DNA of 64,000 nt from Streptomyces sp. Tu6071 (GTDB lineage: Bacteria; Actinomycetota; Actinomycetes; Streptomycetales; Streptomycetaceae), in contig NZ_CM001165.1 in assembly GCF_000213055.1 (NCBI RefSeq), forward strand, positions 6,751,445 through 6,815,444, given 5' to 3'. This document shows positions 32,314 through 41,453 of this stretch, in pieces (the stretch's first letter is position 1; the number at the start of each line of letters is the position of its first letter). The notes under the pieces were generated by a model. It was not told where the DNA came from. It did not search any database and saw only the letters and a program-made list of their open reading frames with translations. Both the position numbers and the translations under genes were made by a program.

Positions 32314-33915
32314 ATGGCGGAGCGGGGTATCGCGGTCATGCGACCGGCCCAGTTGGCCCGGCTGCTCGCCTCGCAGCGGGACACGGCGGGCGCGGACGGC
32401 GGCGGGACGAGCGAGGCGGCCACGACCGCCGGGAGGAACGGGATCGCCGGGGCGAACCGGGTCGCGCGGGGGAGCGGCCGTGAGCGTGCCCGGCACACCC
32501 CCGCCTACCAGGCGCTCGCCGACGGCATCCGGGTCCTCGTCCTGGAGGGCAGGGTCCCGGTCGGCGCCCGGCTGCCCGCCGAGCGGGAACTCGCGAGCGC
32601 CCTCGCCGTCAGCCGCACCACCGTCGCCACGGCCTTCGAGGCGCTGCGCGAGGCGGGCTTCCTGGAGTCCCGCCGCGGCGCGGGGAGCTGGATCGCCTTC
32701 CCCGCCGGGGCCCCGCTGCCCGCGCGTGGTCTCGGCCCGCTGCCCCCCGAGCGCGCCGGGCAGCTCATCGACCTCGGGTACGCGTCGCTGCCCGCCCCCG
32801 AGCCCTGGCTCACCCGGGCCGTGCGCGGCGCCACGGAGGCGCTGCCGCCGTACGCCCTGACCCACGGCGACTACCCGGCGGGGCTGCCCGCGCTGCGCCA
32901 GACCATCGCCGAGCGCTACACCGCGCGCGGCGTCCCGACGATGCCCGAGCAGATCATGGTCACGACCGGCGCGATGGGCGCGACCGACGCGATCATCAGC
33001 CTCTTCGCGCCGCGCGGCGAACGCGTCGCCGTCGAGTCCCCGAGCTACGCCAACATCCTCCAGCTCCTGCGCGACGCGGGCGCCCGCCTCGTGCCCGTCG
33101 CGATGGCCGAGGGGACCGGCGGCTGGGACGTGGCGCGCTGGCGGCAGGTGCTCCGCGAGGCGGTGCCCCGGCTCGCGTACGTCGTCGCCGACTTCCACAA
33201 CCCGACGGGCGCGCTCGCCGACGAGGAGAGCCGCCGCGCGCTCACGACGGCGGCGCGCGCGGCGGGCACGGTGCTGCTCGTCGACGAGACGATGGCCGAG
33301 CTGCGGCTCGACGCGGACCTCGACGCGCCGGGCGCGATGCCCCGGCCCGTGTGCGCCTTCGACCCGGCGGGCTCGACGGTCATCACGGTCGGCTCGGCGA
33401 GCAAGGCGTTCTGGGCGGGGCTGCGGATCGGCTGGGTACGGGCGGCGCCCGAGACGGTCCGACGGCTCGTCGCGGCCCGCGCGTACGCCGACCTCGGCAC
33501 CCCCGTGCTCGAACAGCTCGCGCTCAACTGGCTCCTCACGACGGGCGGCTGGGAGGAGGCGGTCGCGCTGCGCCGCGCGCAGGCGGCGGCGAACCGCGCC
33601 GCGCTCGTGACGGCGATCCGCGAGCGGCTGCCCGACTGGGAGTTCACGGTGCCGCGCGGCGGCCTGACCCTGTGGGTGCGCGCGGGCGGCCTCTCGGGCT
33701 CGCGCATCGCCGCGGCGGGCGAGGAGGCGGGCGTACGGGTCCCCTCGGGCCCCCGCTTCGGCGTCGACGGCGCCTTCGAGGGCTACCTCCGCCTCCCCTT
33801 CACCGTCGGCGGCGCCCTGGCCGGGGAGGCCGCCGACCGCCTGGCCCGCGCGACCGCCCTCGTACGGGCGGGGGCGGGGGCGCACACGGCGGTGCAGCGG
33901 GGGCTGATCGCCTGA
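32314..33915 (+). CDS. MocR/YczR-type PLP-dependent transcriptional regulator
   Basis: 533 residues: an N-terminal GntR winged helix (RLPAERELASALAVSRTTVA; EALREAGFLESRRGAGSW) joined by a linker to a fold-type I aminotransferase-like domain. The PLP site is intact: ADFHNPTGALAD, VDETMAEL and the Schiff-base Lys in VGSASKAFWAGLRIGW. ATG at 32314 lies between the second operator repeat and the conserved MRPAQLARLL start; ATG at 32338 is an alternative. It likely senses PLP or a PLP-amino acid adduct and regulates the divergent YczE-like gene and itself. Confidence 0.9.
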   Translation: MAERGIAVMRPAQLARLLASQRDTAGADGGGTSEAATTAGRNGIAGANRVARGSGRERARHTPAYQALADGIRVLVLEGRVPVGARLPAERELASALAVSRTTVATAFEALREAGFLESRRGAGSWIAFPAGAPLPARGLGPLPPERAGQLIDLGYASLPAPEPWLTRAVRGATEALPPYALTHGDYPAGLPALRQTIAERYTARGVPTMPEQIMVTTGAMGATDAIISLFAPRGERVAVESPSYANILQLLRDAGARLVPVAMAEGTGGWDVARWRQVLREAVPRLAYVVADFHNPTGALADEESRRALTTAARAAGTVLLVDETMAELRLDADLDAPGAMPRPVCAFDPAGSTVITVGSASKAFWAGLRIGWVRAAPETVRRLVAARAYADLGTPVLEQLALNWLLTTGGWEEAVALRRAQAAANRAALVTAIRERLPDWEFTVPRGGLTLWVRAGGLSGSRIAAAGEEAGVRVPSGPRFGVDGAFEGYLRLPFTVGGALAGEAADRLARATALVRAGAGAHTAVQRGLIA

Positions 33916-33953
33916 GGGGGCGCGGCCCGCCCCGGACCGCCGCCCCCGCGCGC

Positions 33954-35588
33954 TCAGGCGTCCGCCACCGACACCCGCACCGGCTGCGTCGTCGGCTCCT
34001 CGTCGGGCTCCGCACCCGCCGTCTCGACCGGGACCTCCTCGCCCGCCGGGCCCGCCTGCTTCGCGAGGCCGGAGCCGCCGCGGCGCGGGAGGAGCGCGAG
34101 GACCGCCTCGCGGTGGGTGTCGGCCGCCGAGTCGTCGTACGGGTCGGGGGTCGCCGGGACCTGGAGGCGCAGGACGGGGCCCGTGCCGAGCCGGGCGTAC
34201 CCGCGTCCCGGGGGCAGTTCGCCCGCCGGGGCGGACTGCGGGGCCGCGCCGAGGATCTCCGCGGCCTGCCGCGCGCCGGCCGGGGCGAGCGCGACGCGCG
34301 CCTTCGCGTACTGGGCGACCACCGGGTCGAGCCCGTCGAGGCAGTCGTACTGCTCGGCCACGACGACCGTGACCTGCGCCGCCCTGCCGTGCCGCAGCGG
34401 GACCCGCAGGTGGCTCTGCGGGTCGGCGAGCCCTTCCGCGCGGGCCAGGTGCCCGAGCACGGCGGGCCGGTCCACGAGCACCCACAGCGGCCGGCGCACG
34501 TCCTCGGGCGGGGCCTCGCCCGCCTGCCGCGCCCGGTTCGCGGCGACGAGCCTGCGCTCCGTCTCGCGCGCGGCCCACTCCAGGGAGCCCAGCGCTCCCG
34601 TGAGTCCGCACTCGACCCCGAGCACCCCGTCGCGCCCCACGAAGCACGTGTAGTCGCCCGTCCCGCCGCCGTCCACGACGAGCACGTCACCGCCGCGCAG
34701 CGCCTGGAGCGCGATCGCGCGCAGCAGCGTGCTCGTCCCGCTCCCGGGACGCCCGGCGACCAGGAGGTGCGGCTCGGGCGAGCGCGCACCGGTGCGCCAC
34801 ACCACGGGCGGCACGTCGAGCGCCGCGCCCCCCGCGTCCACGAGCGGCACCGTGCGCCGCACCGCGAGCGCGTCCGTGAGCCCGAGGACCACCTCGCCCG
34901 GACTCGTCACGAAGGGCTGCGCGGGGATGTCGGTGGGCAGCGGCGGGAGCGCGGTGAGAGTGAGCCGGTTCGCCTCCTCGTCCCACGCGAAGTGGTACTC
35001 GCGGCCCCGCCCGCACTTCGCGTGGAGCAGCCGCTCGACCCGCGCGCGCGACTCCGGGTCCCCGTCCGCGAAGTACGCCGGGTAGGCGACCGTGAGCGCC
35101 GCGAGCCGCCCTCGCTCGTCGAAGCCGAAGTCGCTGAGCGCCCGCTGCCACTCGCCGCCGTGCGCGTAGAGCGGCTCGGGGGCCTCGGGCACGGAGAAGT
35201 ACGGGACGAGCGCCTCGTACAGCGAGGCGAGGCGCGCCGCCTGCTCCTCGCTCGGTCCGCTCTCCTCGGGCGCTCGCGCCCGGTCGCGGCCCAGCCACGC
35301 GGCGGCGGCGAGCACGGCGACGAGCGCGGAGACCGGCCCGTACGGCGCGAGCGCCACGGCGAGGACGGCCGCGGCGGCGAGGAAGAGCAGCGCCCCGCGC
35401 CGCTCCCTGGGCGTCGCGGTCCAGCGGCGGCGCCCCGCGGCGAGGAGCCGGACCAGGCCCCGGGACAGGACGATCAGGGGGCGCAGGACGTCGGAGGCGC
35501 CGTCCGCCGCCGAACGTGCCAGGTCCCGGCCGCGCGTGAGGGACGCGCCGCCGTCGCGGAGGATGCGGGGGAGTGGTCGCTGCACCAC
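33954..35588 (-). CDS. FtsK/SpoIIIE-like membrane ATPase with degenerate P-loop
   Basis: 544 residues. A basic N-terminus is followed by two close hydrophobic segments (ALLFLAAAAVLAVALAPYG and VSALVAVLAAAAWLG), then a cytoplasmic FtsK-like domain. Where Walker A should be, it reads AGRPGSGTSTLLRAIALQA: the invariant Lys is Thr. The Walker B-like WVLVDRP and a late LPPGRGYARL segment still match the FtsK fold. GTG at 35588 follows AGGAGA. Family resemblance is to actinomycete FtsK/TraB-type proteins, but ATP hydrolysis looks doubtful. A tiny membrane protein gene lies 113 nt upstream on the same strand. Confidence 0.7.
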   Translation of the reverse strand: MVQRPLPRILRDGGASLTRGRDLARSAADGASDVLRPLIVLSRGLVRLLAAGRRRWTATPRERRGALLFLAAAAVLAVALAPYGPVSALVAVLAAAAWLGRDRARAPEESGPSEEQAARLASLYEALVPYFSVPEAPEPLYAHGGEWQRALSDFGFDERGRLAALTVAYPAYFADGDPESRARVERLLHAKCGRGREYHFAWDEEANRLTLTALPPLPTDIPAQPFVTSPGEVVLGLTDALAVRRTVPLVDAGGAALDVPPVVWRTGARSPEPHLLVAGRPGSGTSTLLRAIALQALRGGDVLVVDGGGTGDYTCFVGRDGVLGVECGLTGALGSLEWAARETERRLVAANRARQAGEAPPEDVRRPLWVLVDRPAVLGHLARAEGLADPQSHLRVPLRHGRAAQVTVVVAEQYDCLDGLDPVVAQYAKARVALAPAGARQAAEILGAAPQSAPAGELPPGRGYARLGTGPVLRLQVPATPDPYDDSAADTHREAVLALLPRRGGSGLAKQAGPAGEEVPVETAGAEPDEEPTTQPVRVSVADA

Positions 35589-35701
35589 GTCGGGTCTCCT
35601 GGAGAGTCGTACGGAGGACTGCCGGCCGGGCCGTGCGCGGCGCCGCGCACGGGGAACACGCCGGGACCTGGGCCCCGGCGTGCGGGAGCGGGCGCGGCGC
35701 C

Positions 35702-35896
35702 TCAGAACTTCAGGCCGCCGAGGAGCGAGGCGAGGCTCGCGCCCCCGGCCTTGATGCTCGGGGCGATCGCCGTACCGGCGAGGTAGAAGCCGAAGAGGGC
35801 GCACACGACCATGTGCATCGGCTTCAGGCCGTCCTTCCGGCAGAAGAGGAAGACGATGATGCCGAGCAGGATGACGCCGGAGATGGACAGGATCAT
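35702..35896 (-). CDS. Small two-helix membrane protein, partner of the FtsK-like gene
   Basis: 64 residues: SISGVILLGIIVFLFCRK is one membrane helix, a conserved RKDGLKPMHMVV turn follows, then VCALFGFYLAGTAIA is the second helix; the tail is Gly/Ser-rich. ATG at 35896 is preceded by CAGGAGAAC, a strong ribosome-binding site, which supports a real gene. Similar tiny proteins accompany FtsK/TraB-like genes in Streptomyces genomes and conjugative elements, from memory. Function unknown. Confidence 0.8.
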   Translation of the reverse strand: MILSISGVILLGIIVFLFCRKDGLKPMHMVVCALFGFYLAGTAIAPSIKAGGASLASLLGGLKF

Positions 35897-35960
35897 GAGG
35901 TTCTCCTGGTTGAGGGGACAGTCACCATGAGTTCTTCCAGGCTCACAGCATGTATCTATA

Positions 35961-36010
35961 CGACAAAAGGTGCAAATGAGTGATCAAGCGCTCATTTCGT
36001 CTTTATGTCG
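35961..36010. promoter_or_regulatory. 50-bp imperfect inverted repeat upstream of the small membrane protein gene
   Basis: Left arm 35961-35980 and right arm 35991-36010 match at 15 of 20 positions, with perfect 7-nt inner arms AAATGAG/CTCATTT and 5-nt outer arms. This is among the least GC-rich DNA in the window. It lies about 65 nt upstream of the small gene and could be an operator for the FtsK-like pair. Confidence 0.6.
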
Positions 36011-36218
36011 TGCGGGGTTCCCCCTGCCCCGGCCGCCGCGGAACCTCTCCCCGCCCCCTGATTGCGCGCCTCGCCGGTCCGCGTCGATCTTTGCCCGGCG
36101 CCCCTCGGCTCGTGTACGCCTGAGGGCAGTACGCTGGCGATTCACCCGGACGGCGGCAGGGTCCGCCGGGCCGGGTGAGCTGCCCTGTCCCCTCCCCCTC
36201 CCGCAAGGCGGCCACCCC

Positions 36219-36668
36219 GTGAACCCCACTCCCGGAACGACCCAGGACGAGCACCCGGAGCCCCACCCCGCGGGCACCCCCGAGGCGCCGGACCCGGAGG
36301 TCGTGGAACTCGCCACGCGCCTCTTCGGCCTCGCCCGCTCCGGCGAAACGGAAGCGCTCGCCGCCTACGTCGACGCGGGCGTCCCGGTGAACCTCGCCAA
36401 CGACAAGGGCGACACGCTCCTCATGCTCGCCGCCTACCACGGCCACCCCGCGACCGTCCGCGCGCTCCTGGAGCGCGGCGCCGAGCCCGACCGGCCCAAC
36501 GACCGCCACCAGACCCCGCTCGCGGGCGCGGTCTTCAAGGGCGAGGACGAGGTGATGGAGGCGCTCCTCGCGGCCGGCGCCGACCCCCGCGCCGGCAGCC
36601 CCTCCGCCGTCGACACGGCCGCGATCTTCGGGAAGCACGACCTGCTCGCCCGCTTCGGAGCGGCCTAG
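36219..36668 (+). CDS. Ankyrin-repeat protein
   Basis: 149 residues. After a short disordered N-terminus come about three to four ankyrin repeats: DKGDTLLMLAAYHGHPATVR and RHQTPLAGAVFKGEDEVMEA match the repeat core (G-x-T-x-L-x-x-A). Such proteins bind partners; no catalytic role. GTG at 36219 has AAGGCGG upstream. No signal peptide, so cytoplasmic. Partner unknown. Confidence 0.85.
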   Translation: MNPTPGTTQDEHPEPHPAGTPEAPDPEVVELATRLFGLARSGETEALAAYVDAGVPVNLANDKGDTLLMLAAYHGHPATVRALLERGAEPDRPNDRHQTPLAGAVFKGEDEVMEALLAAGADPRAGSPSAVDTAAIFGKHDLLARFGAA

Positions 36669-37094
36669 CCTCGCGGGCACCCGCTCCACCCCCACGGGTG
36701 GGGCCCGCGCGACAGATGAGGCGCCCACCCGCCCCCGGGTCACCCCCGCCGCCCCCCGCGCGCGGCCCCGGTGTCAACGCCCGCCCCACCGCTCCCACCT
36801 GCGCGAACGCCCGGAATCCCGGGGTGTTTCCGCGCGTTTTGTCCCCCCGCCGTAAATGCGCTCGCCTGAGCATCGACGCCTGCGCCATCATGGCCACATG
36901 GTTCGGGTCCGGACGCCACGGGAAGAAGTGGCCCACCGCCCGGGCCGCGCAAAGGCCCGCCCCGGGCCACCGATCGAGAGGCAGAGGAAGATGGCTGAGC
37001 GCAAGCGGCACACGACGGGTCCACGGACGTGTCGGCGCCACAGGTGACCGTCCGCCCCCCGTTCGTACCCACAGCTTGATGTGAGGCCCCTGTC
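36669..37094 (+). other. Non-coding gap between ankyrin and HEAT-repeat genes
   Basis: No convincing gene. A very basic 49-codon frame from ATG at 36898 exists but has no ribosome-binding site and no family I recognise. No clear hairpin or promoter was found; it presumably contains the promoter of the HEAT-repeat gene. Confidence 0.4.
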
Positions 37095-38516
37095 ATGTTC
37101 GATCCGGTCATAGCGCCCAGCGGCACCCTGCTCGGCCTGCTCCAGCGCGGGCGCGGCGACGGCACCCTGCACGCCCTCACCGCCCCCCGCGAGGAAGCGC
37201 TCGCGGCCCTCGACACGTGCGTCCGCCAGGACCCGCGCGGCGACTGGCACCTGGAGAACCGCTCCCTCTACTACGCACGCCTCTACCGCGAACTCGATGG
37301 CCCCCTCGGCGGCATCGAGGACCACCTCTTCGGCGCCGACGACCTCCTCGACCCCGAGGAGTCCCGCACCGGACTCGCCCTCGCCGTCCTCGGCCACCTC
37401 GGCTCCTACGGACGCCCCGAGGCGCTCGCGCTGCTGCGCCGGTACGTGGCGAGCGGCGCCAACTGGGCCTGGGCGCTCGACGAACTCGCCGTCCGCGAGG
37501 ACGACCGCGCCCTGCGCACCCTCGCCGCGCCCGTCCTCGCCCGCTTCTCCGAGACCCCCGAGGGCGAGGCCGAACTCACCGCCGCAGCGCGCGGCGCCTA
37601 CGAGCCGCGCCCCTGGCACCTGTGGGCCTCCGACCCCGCCTCACCCCACGCCGAACGCGTCCGCGCCGCCCTCGAACGGGGCTCCTTCGACCGCTGGCAG
37701 CGACAACTGACCCCCACCGGGCCGCGGCCCGGCTGGAGCGTCCCCGAGATCCTGGACTGGGCCCGGCGCGGCCTGGAGGAGAACGGGAACGACCTGCACG
37801 CCCCCGCCGCCCGCTGCCTCGCCGCCGTCGCCGGACCCGAGGACCGCGAACTGCTCCTCGCCACGGCACGCGAGGGCGCCGACGCGCCACGCCTCGCCGC
37901 ACTGCGCCACCTGCGCGACAGCGCCGACCCGCTCGCCCTCGACCTGCTCGCCGAAGCCACCGCGAGCACGTCCTCGCTCGTCGCCGACACGGCGGCGGCG
38001 CTCTTCGAGGGCACCCCCTCCGTCGCCGCCGTCGAACGCGCCCGCGACTTCGCCCGCGCCCCGGGCAGGCTCGGCGCCGCCGCGGGACGACTGCTCGCCC
38101 TGCGCGGCGCGACCCGCGACACGCACCTCGTCCTCACCGCCCTCCGCACCGCCGTACGCGACCAGGGCACCGCCGACCCCGCCCTCGCCCCGCTCCTCGA
38201 CGGCACCGGCAGGCTCGGCATCGTCTGCGCCGCCCCCGTCGTCCGCCACGTCTACCGCGAGACCTCCTCCTCGCACCTGCGAGGCCGCGCCGCCCGCGCC
38301 CTCGCCGCCATCGACCCGCGCTTCGCGGCCGGCTTCGCCGTCGAATGCCTGTGGGACTGCGAGGAGTCCACGCGCGAACTCGGCGCCCGCCACGCCGAGA
38401 CCGCCGACAGCCGCGTCGTCACCCAGCTCCGCCGCCTCGCCGCCGACCCGGCCGAGGAGGACGAGGTGCAGACAGCCGTACGCGGCCGGATCGGCCCGGA
38501 CACGGCGGCGGCGTGA
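37095..38516 (+). CDS. HEAT-repeat-like protein
   Basis: 473 residues, almost entirely helical. From about residue 200 there are tandem 30-40-residue units such as PAARCLAAVAGPEDRELLLA and ARALAAIDPRFAAGFAVECL, typical of HEAT repeats with Ala-rich helices. No catalytic motif, signal peptide or membrane helix. ATG at 37095 follows GAGGCCCC. HEAT solenoids act as scaffolds; the partner is unknown. It is common as a conserved hypothetical in Streptomyces. Confidence 0.8.
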   Translation: MFDPVIAPSGTLLGLLQRGRGDGTLHALTAPREEALAALDTCVRQDPRGDWHLENRSLYYARLYRELDGPLGGIEDHLFGADDLLDPEESRTGLALAVLGHLGSYGRPEALALLRRYVASGANWAWALDELAVREDDRALRTLAAPVLARFSETPEGEAELTAAARGAYEPRPWHLWASDPASPHAERVRAALERGSFDRWQRQLTPTGPRPGWSVPEILDWARRGLEENGNDLHAPAARCLAAVAGPEDRELLLATAREGADAPRLAALRHLRDSADPLALDLLAEATASTSSLVADTAAALFEGTPSVAAVERARDFARAPGRLGAAAGRLLALRGATRDTHLVLTALRTAVRDQGTADPALAPLLDGTGRLGIVCAAPVVRHVYRETSSSHLRGRAARALAAIDPRFAAGFAVECLWDCEESTRELGARHAETADSRVVTQLRRLAADPAEEDEVQTAVRGRIGPDTAAA

Positions 38517-38771
38517 GGGACTTCGCGGAGCGCTCCCTCGCCGGGGCCCGGCCCGCCGGCACGGCGGAGGCGCCGCGCCCGCTCGGCGAGGCCGCCGCCG
38601 GGCGACGCCGGCCCGGGGCATCGCGCAGTGGCCCCCGCACCTCGCACCGGTGTGACCCGCCGGGCCCGACACGCCGCGCCCGCTCGCACGGCCGCTCGCG
38701 CGCGTACGACGAGGGGCGGGGCTTCCCGCCCGGCGGCGGTCACGGTGGGCGGGGCGCCCGGCCCGCCCGCG

Positions 38772-39086
38772 TCAGCTTGACGAGCCGCCGCGCACCGCCC
38801 CCCGCGCCCCCGCCCACCCCGTCAGCTCCCGCACCAGGCCCTGCGCGTCACGCGTCACGCTGATCTCCGGGCCGCCCCGCACCCGCTCGCGCCGCACCAC
38901 CTCGTACCGCCCGTCCCCGAGCCGGCTCACGGCCGCCCACCACCGCGGATCGGGCTCCTCGGGAGCGAGCACGACGAAGCCGCTCCGCGCCCCTTCGAGC
39001 CCGCTGACCATCCGGAACAGCGCCTCCTCCGACGGATCGTCGACCCGCCCGCTCCCACTGACCGCCCGGTACTGACGCACACTCAT
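38772..39086 (-). CDS. Unknown small protein
   Basis: 104 residues, function not recognised. Sequence is a mixed alpha/beta soluble domain: MVSGLEGARSGFVVLAPEEP, WWAAVSRLGDGRYEVVRRER. ATG at 39086 begins MSVRQYRAVSG, a plausible conserved start. It is divergent from the ABC-like ATPase gene with about 250 nt between. Could be an immunity- or accessory-type protein, but nothing in the sequence shows this. Confidence 0.6.
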   Translation of the reverse strand: MSVRQYRAVSGSGRVDDPSEEALFRMVSGLEGARSGFVVLAPEEPDPRWWAAVSRLGDGRYEVVRRERVRGGPEISVTRDAQGLVRELTGWAGARGAVRGGSSS

Positions 39087-39334
39087 GACTGCCCCCCACG
39101 ACCTGCTCGATCCGGCTGCGCCGAGCATGCCACGGGGGTCTGACAACGGGTGCCGGAAGGCGACCCGGCCCACGGGTCAGGGGCCGCGCCACCGGACACG
39201 TCGCCCAAGGCAGGCCCGCCACCCGGCCCGCCCCCGACCGGGTGATCCGCCCCCGCCCCGCAGCGTCGTTGCCGCGCCCCGCCCCGCTCGCGCGCCAGGG
39301 TGGCGGCCGGTCGGAGCAGAAGGGGTGGTCGGCG

Positions 39335-40072
39335 GTGGCGGAGATGCCGGGAGACGGCGAGGGCGCGCGGCAGGTGCCGCCAGGGGTCCCGACCGCGCTG
39401 GTCAACGACGGCGAGGGGCTGGAGATCGAGGCGCGCGGGCTGCGGGCGCGCGGGCCGCTCGGGACCGTCTTCAAGGGCGTGGACCTCCTCGTCCGGCCCG
39501 CCGGGCTCACCGTCGTCGCCGGGCAGGGCGGTACGGGGCGCACGAGCCTGCTCCTCGCGCTCGGGGGCCGCTTCCGCACCAGCGGCGGCACCGTCACCGC
39601 CCGGCTCGGGGACACGCCCGTGGACCCGCTCCGGCACTCCGCCCTCGCCCGCGCCACACCCGGTGTCGCTCTCGTACCGCAGTGGACGGTCCACGAGCAC
39701 CGGGCCGAACGGGCCGCGACCACGCGTACGTTCAGCACGGCGACCCTCGAAGCGGCCGGTGAACTCCTCGACTGCGCACCCCCCGCCCGCACCGTCGTGG
39801 GCCGCCTCCCCGCCCGCGACCGACTCCTCTTCGCCGTCGCCCTCGCCGTCGCCGCACGCCGCCCCGCCGTCCTCGTCGACGACGTCGACGCCGGGCTCGG
39901 CGGCACCGACCTCCGCGAGGTGTGGCTGCGCCTCGCCCGGCTCGCCGGGGCCGGGATCACCGTGCTCGCGACCGCCGCCGCACCCCCGCCCCCCGACTGG
40001 GCCGTCCCGCTCGCCGCGTACACCACCCTGTCCCCGAGGACCGCCGCCGCCGACGCCGCGAGGAGGCCGTGA
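39335..40072 (+). CDS. ABC-type ATPase homologue with altered P-loop
   Basis: 245 residues with ABC ATPase-like layout: an A-loop region (GLRARGPLGTVFKGVDLLV), Walker A-like GQGGTGRTSLL in which the invariant Lys is Arg, and Walker B-like PAVLVDDVDAGLGG. No LSGGQ signature can be found; the corresponding place reads GRLPARDRLLFAVALAV. GTG at 39335 follows AAGGGG. Its stop overlaps the ATG of the next gene, a YhgE/Pip membrane protein, so the two act together. Probably a weakly active or regulatory ATPase subunit. Confidence 0.75.
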   Translation: MAEMPGDGEGARQVPPGVPTALVNDGEGLEIEARGLRARGPLGTVFKGVDLLVRPAGLTVVAGQGGTGRTSLLLALGGRFRTSGGTVTARLGDTPVDPLRHSALARATPGVALVPQWTVHEHRAERAATTRTFSTATLEAAGELLDCAPPARTVVGRLPARDRLLFAVALAVAARRPAVLVDDVDAGLGGTDLREVWLRLARLAGAGITVLATAAAPPPPDWAVPLAAYTTLSPRTAAADAARRP

Positions 40073-41424
40073 TGCGCGTCCTGCGCCTCGCCCAGCTCGA
40101 ATTCCGCCGCTTCCGGGGCCCGCTCTCACGCCTCGTGCCGTGGGTGCTCGCGCTCGTCCCGCTGCTCTACGGCTCGCTCTACCTGTGGTCCAACTGGGAC
40201 CCGTACGGACTCCTGCACCGCGTCCCCGTCGCGATCGTCAACGAGGACAAGCCCGTCGAGGTCCAGGGCCGCACCGTCGACGGCGGCGCGCGCCTTGTCC
40301 GGGCCGTGCGCGAGAGCGGGAACTTCGACTGGCACACGAGCGACGCCGCCACCGCCCGCGACAAGCTCAGGACCGGCGACTACTTCTTCACCGTCACCGT
40401 GCCGCGCGGCTTCAGCGCCGACCTCGCCAGCAGCCTGAGCCGGAAACCGCGCCGCGCCACCGTCCACCTCGAACTCAACGACGCCAACGGCTTCATCATC
40501 GGCAAAGCCGCCGACCAGGCACGCCTCGAACTCCAGAACCAGCTCTCCGCCGCCGCCCAGGAGGTCGAACTCCGGCAGGTCTTCGGGCAGGGCAAGGAAC
40601 TCAAGGACGGACTCGACAAGTCCGCCGACTCCGCGAAGGAACTCGCCGGGCAGTCCGGAGACCCCTCCGCGACCGGGCCGGGGCTCCAGAAGCTCTCCCA
40701 GCAGCTCGCCCAGCTCTCCTCCGCCGTCCCCCAGGCCCCCGAGGGCCAGGCCGCGAAGGAACAAGCCCGGCTCCTCGCCTCGCCCGTCGACGTCACCTCG
40801 GCCAACCTCCACCCCGCACACCTCTACGGCCGCGGCATGACCCCGTTCTTCTTCTCGATCGCGCTGTGGGTCTTCGGCCTCGTCGGCTACCTCGTGCTGC
40901 GCCCCTACAACCCGCGCGCCGTCGACGAGGGCAGACCGGCGACGGCGACCCTCGCGGGCTGGCTGCCCACCGCCCTCCTCGGCGTCCTCGGGGGCCTCGT
41001 CCTGTACGCGGTCGTCCAACTCGGGCTGGACCTCGACGCCGAGAGCCCCTGGCTCCTGGTCGCCCTCGTGTGCCTCGCCGCGCTCTCCTTCGTCGCCCTC
41101 GCCCAGTTCTTCCGCACGCTCCTCGGCTCCACGGGCGACCTGATCCTCCTCGTCCTGCTGATGCTCCAGCTCACCTCCTGCGGCGGCCTCTACCCCGTCG
41201 AGACCACCCCGGCCTTCTTCCGCGCCCTGCACCCCGTCATGCCGATGACCTACCTCGTCGACGGCCTCCGCGTCACCATCTCCGGCGGCCAGGGCTCCAC
41301 GCTGGGCCTCTCCTTCGGCGTCCTGGCGGCGTACGGGGCGGCGGCGCTGCTCGCGACGGGACTGGTGCTGGCGCGCAGGCGGCGCTGGAGCATGAGCCGC
41401 CTGAAACCGGAGATCCAGTTCTGA
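40072..41424 (+). CDS. YhgE/Pip-domain membrane protein (ABC-2-like)
   Basis: 450 residues. One N-terminal membrane helix (LVPWVLALVPLLYGSLYLW), a long extracellular region that begins with the YhgE/Pip motif VPVAIVNEDKPV and contains a helical Gln/Ala-rich stretch, then about five C-terminal helices ending with ALHPVMPMTYLVDGLR, the ABC-2 hallmark loop. Family members include phage infection protein and the ESX-linked YueB. Substrate not known. ATG at 40072 overlaps the upstream stop and has GAGGAGG before it. It is shorter than typical YhgE proteins. Confidence 0.85.
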   Translation: MRVLRLAQLEFRRFRGPLSRLVPWVLALVPLLYGSLYLWSNWDPYGLLHRVPVAIVNEDKPVEVQGRTVDGGARLVRAVRESGNFDWHTSDAATARDKLRTGDYFFTVTVPRGFSADLASSLSRKPRRATVHLELNDANGFIIGKAADQARLELQNQLSAAAQEVELRQVFGQGKELKDGLDKSADSAKELAGQSGDPSATGPGLQKLSQQLAQLSSAVPQAPEGQAAKEQARLLASPVDVTSANLHPAHLYGRGMTPFFFSIALWVFGLVGYLVLRPYNPRAVDEGRPATATLAGWLPTALLGVLGGLVLYAVVQLGLDLDAESPWLLVALVCLAALSFVALAQFFRTLLGSTGDLILLVLLMLQLTSCGGLYPVETTPAFFRALHPVMPMTYLVDGLRVTISGGQGSTLGLSFGVLAAYGAAALLATGLVLARRRRWSMSRLKPEIQF

Positions 41425-41453
41425 GGGCGGGGATGAGGGCGGCCAAAAATCTC

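Noticed and set aside
36898..37047. 49-codon basic small protein before the HEAT-repeat gene
   Set aside because: No ribosome-binding site, extreme Arg/Pro content and no recognisable family.
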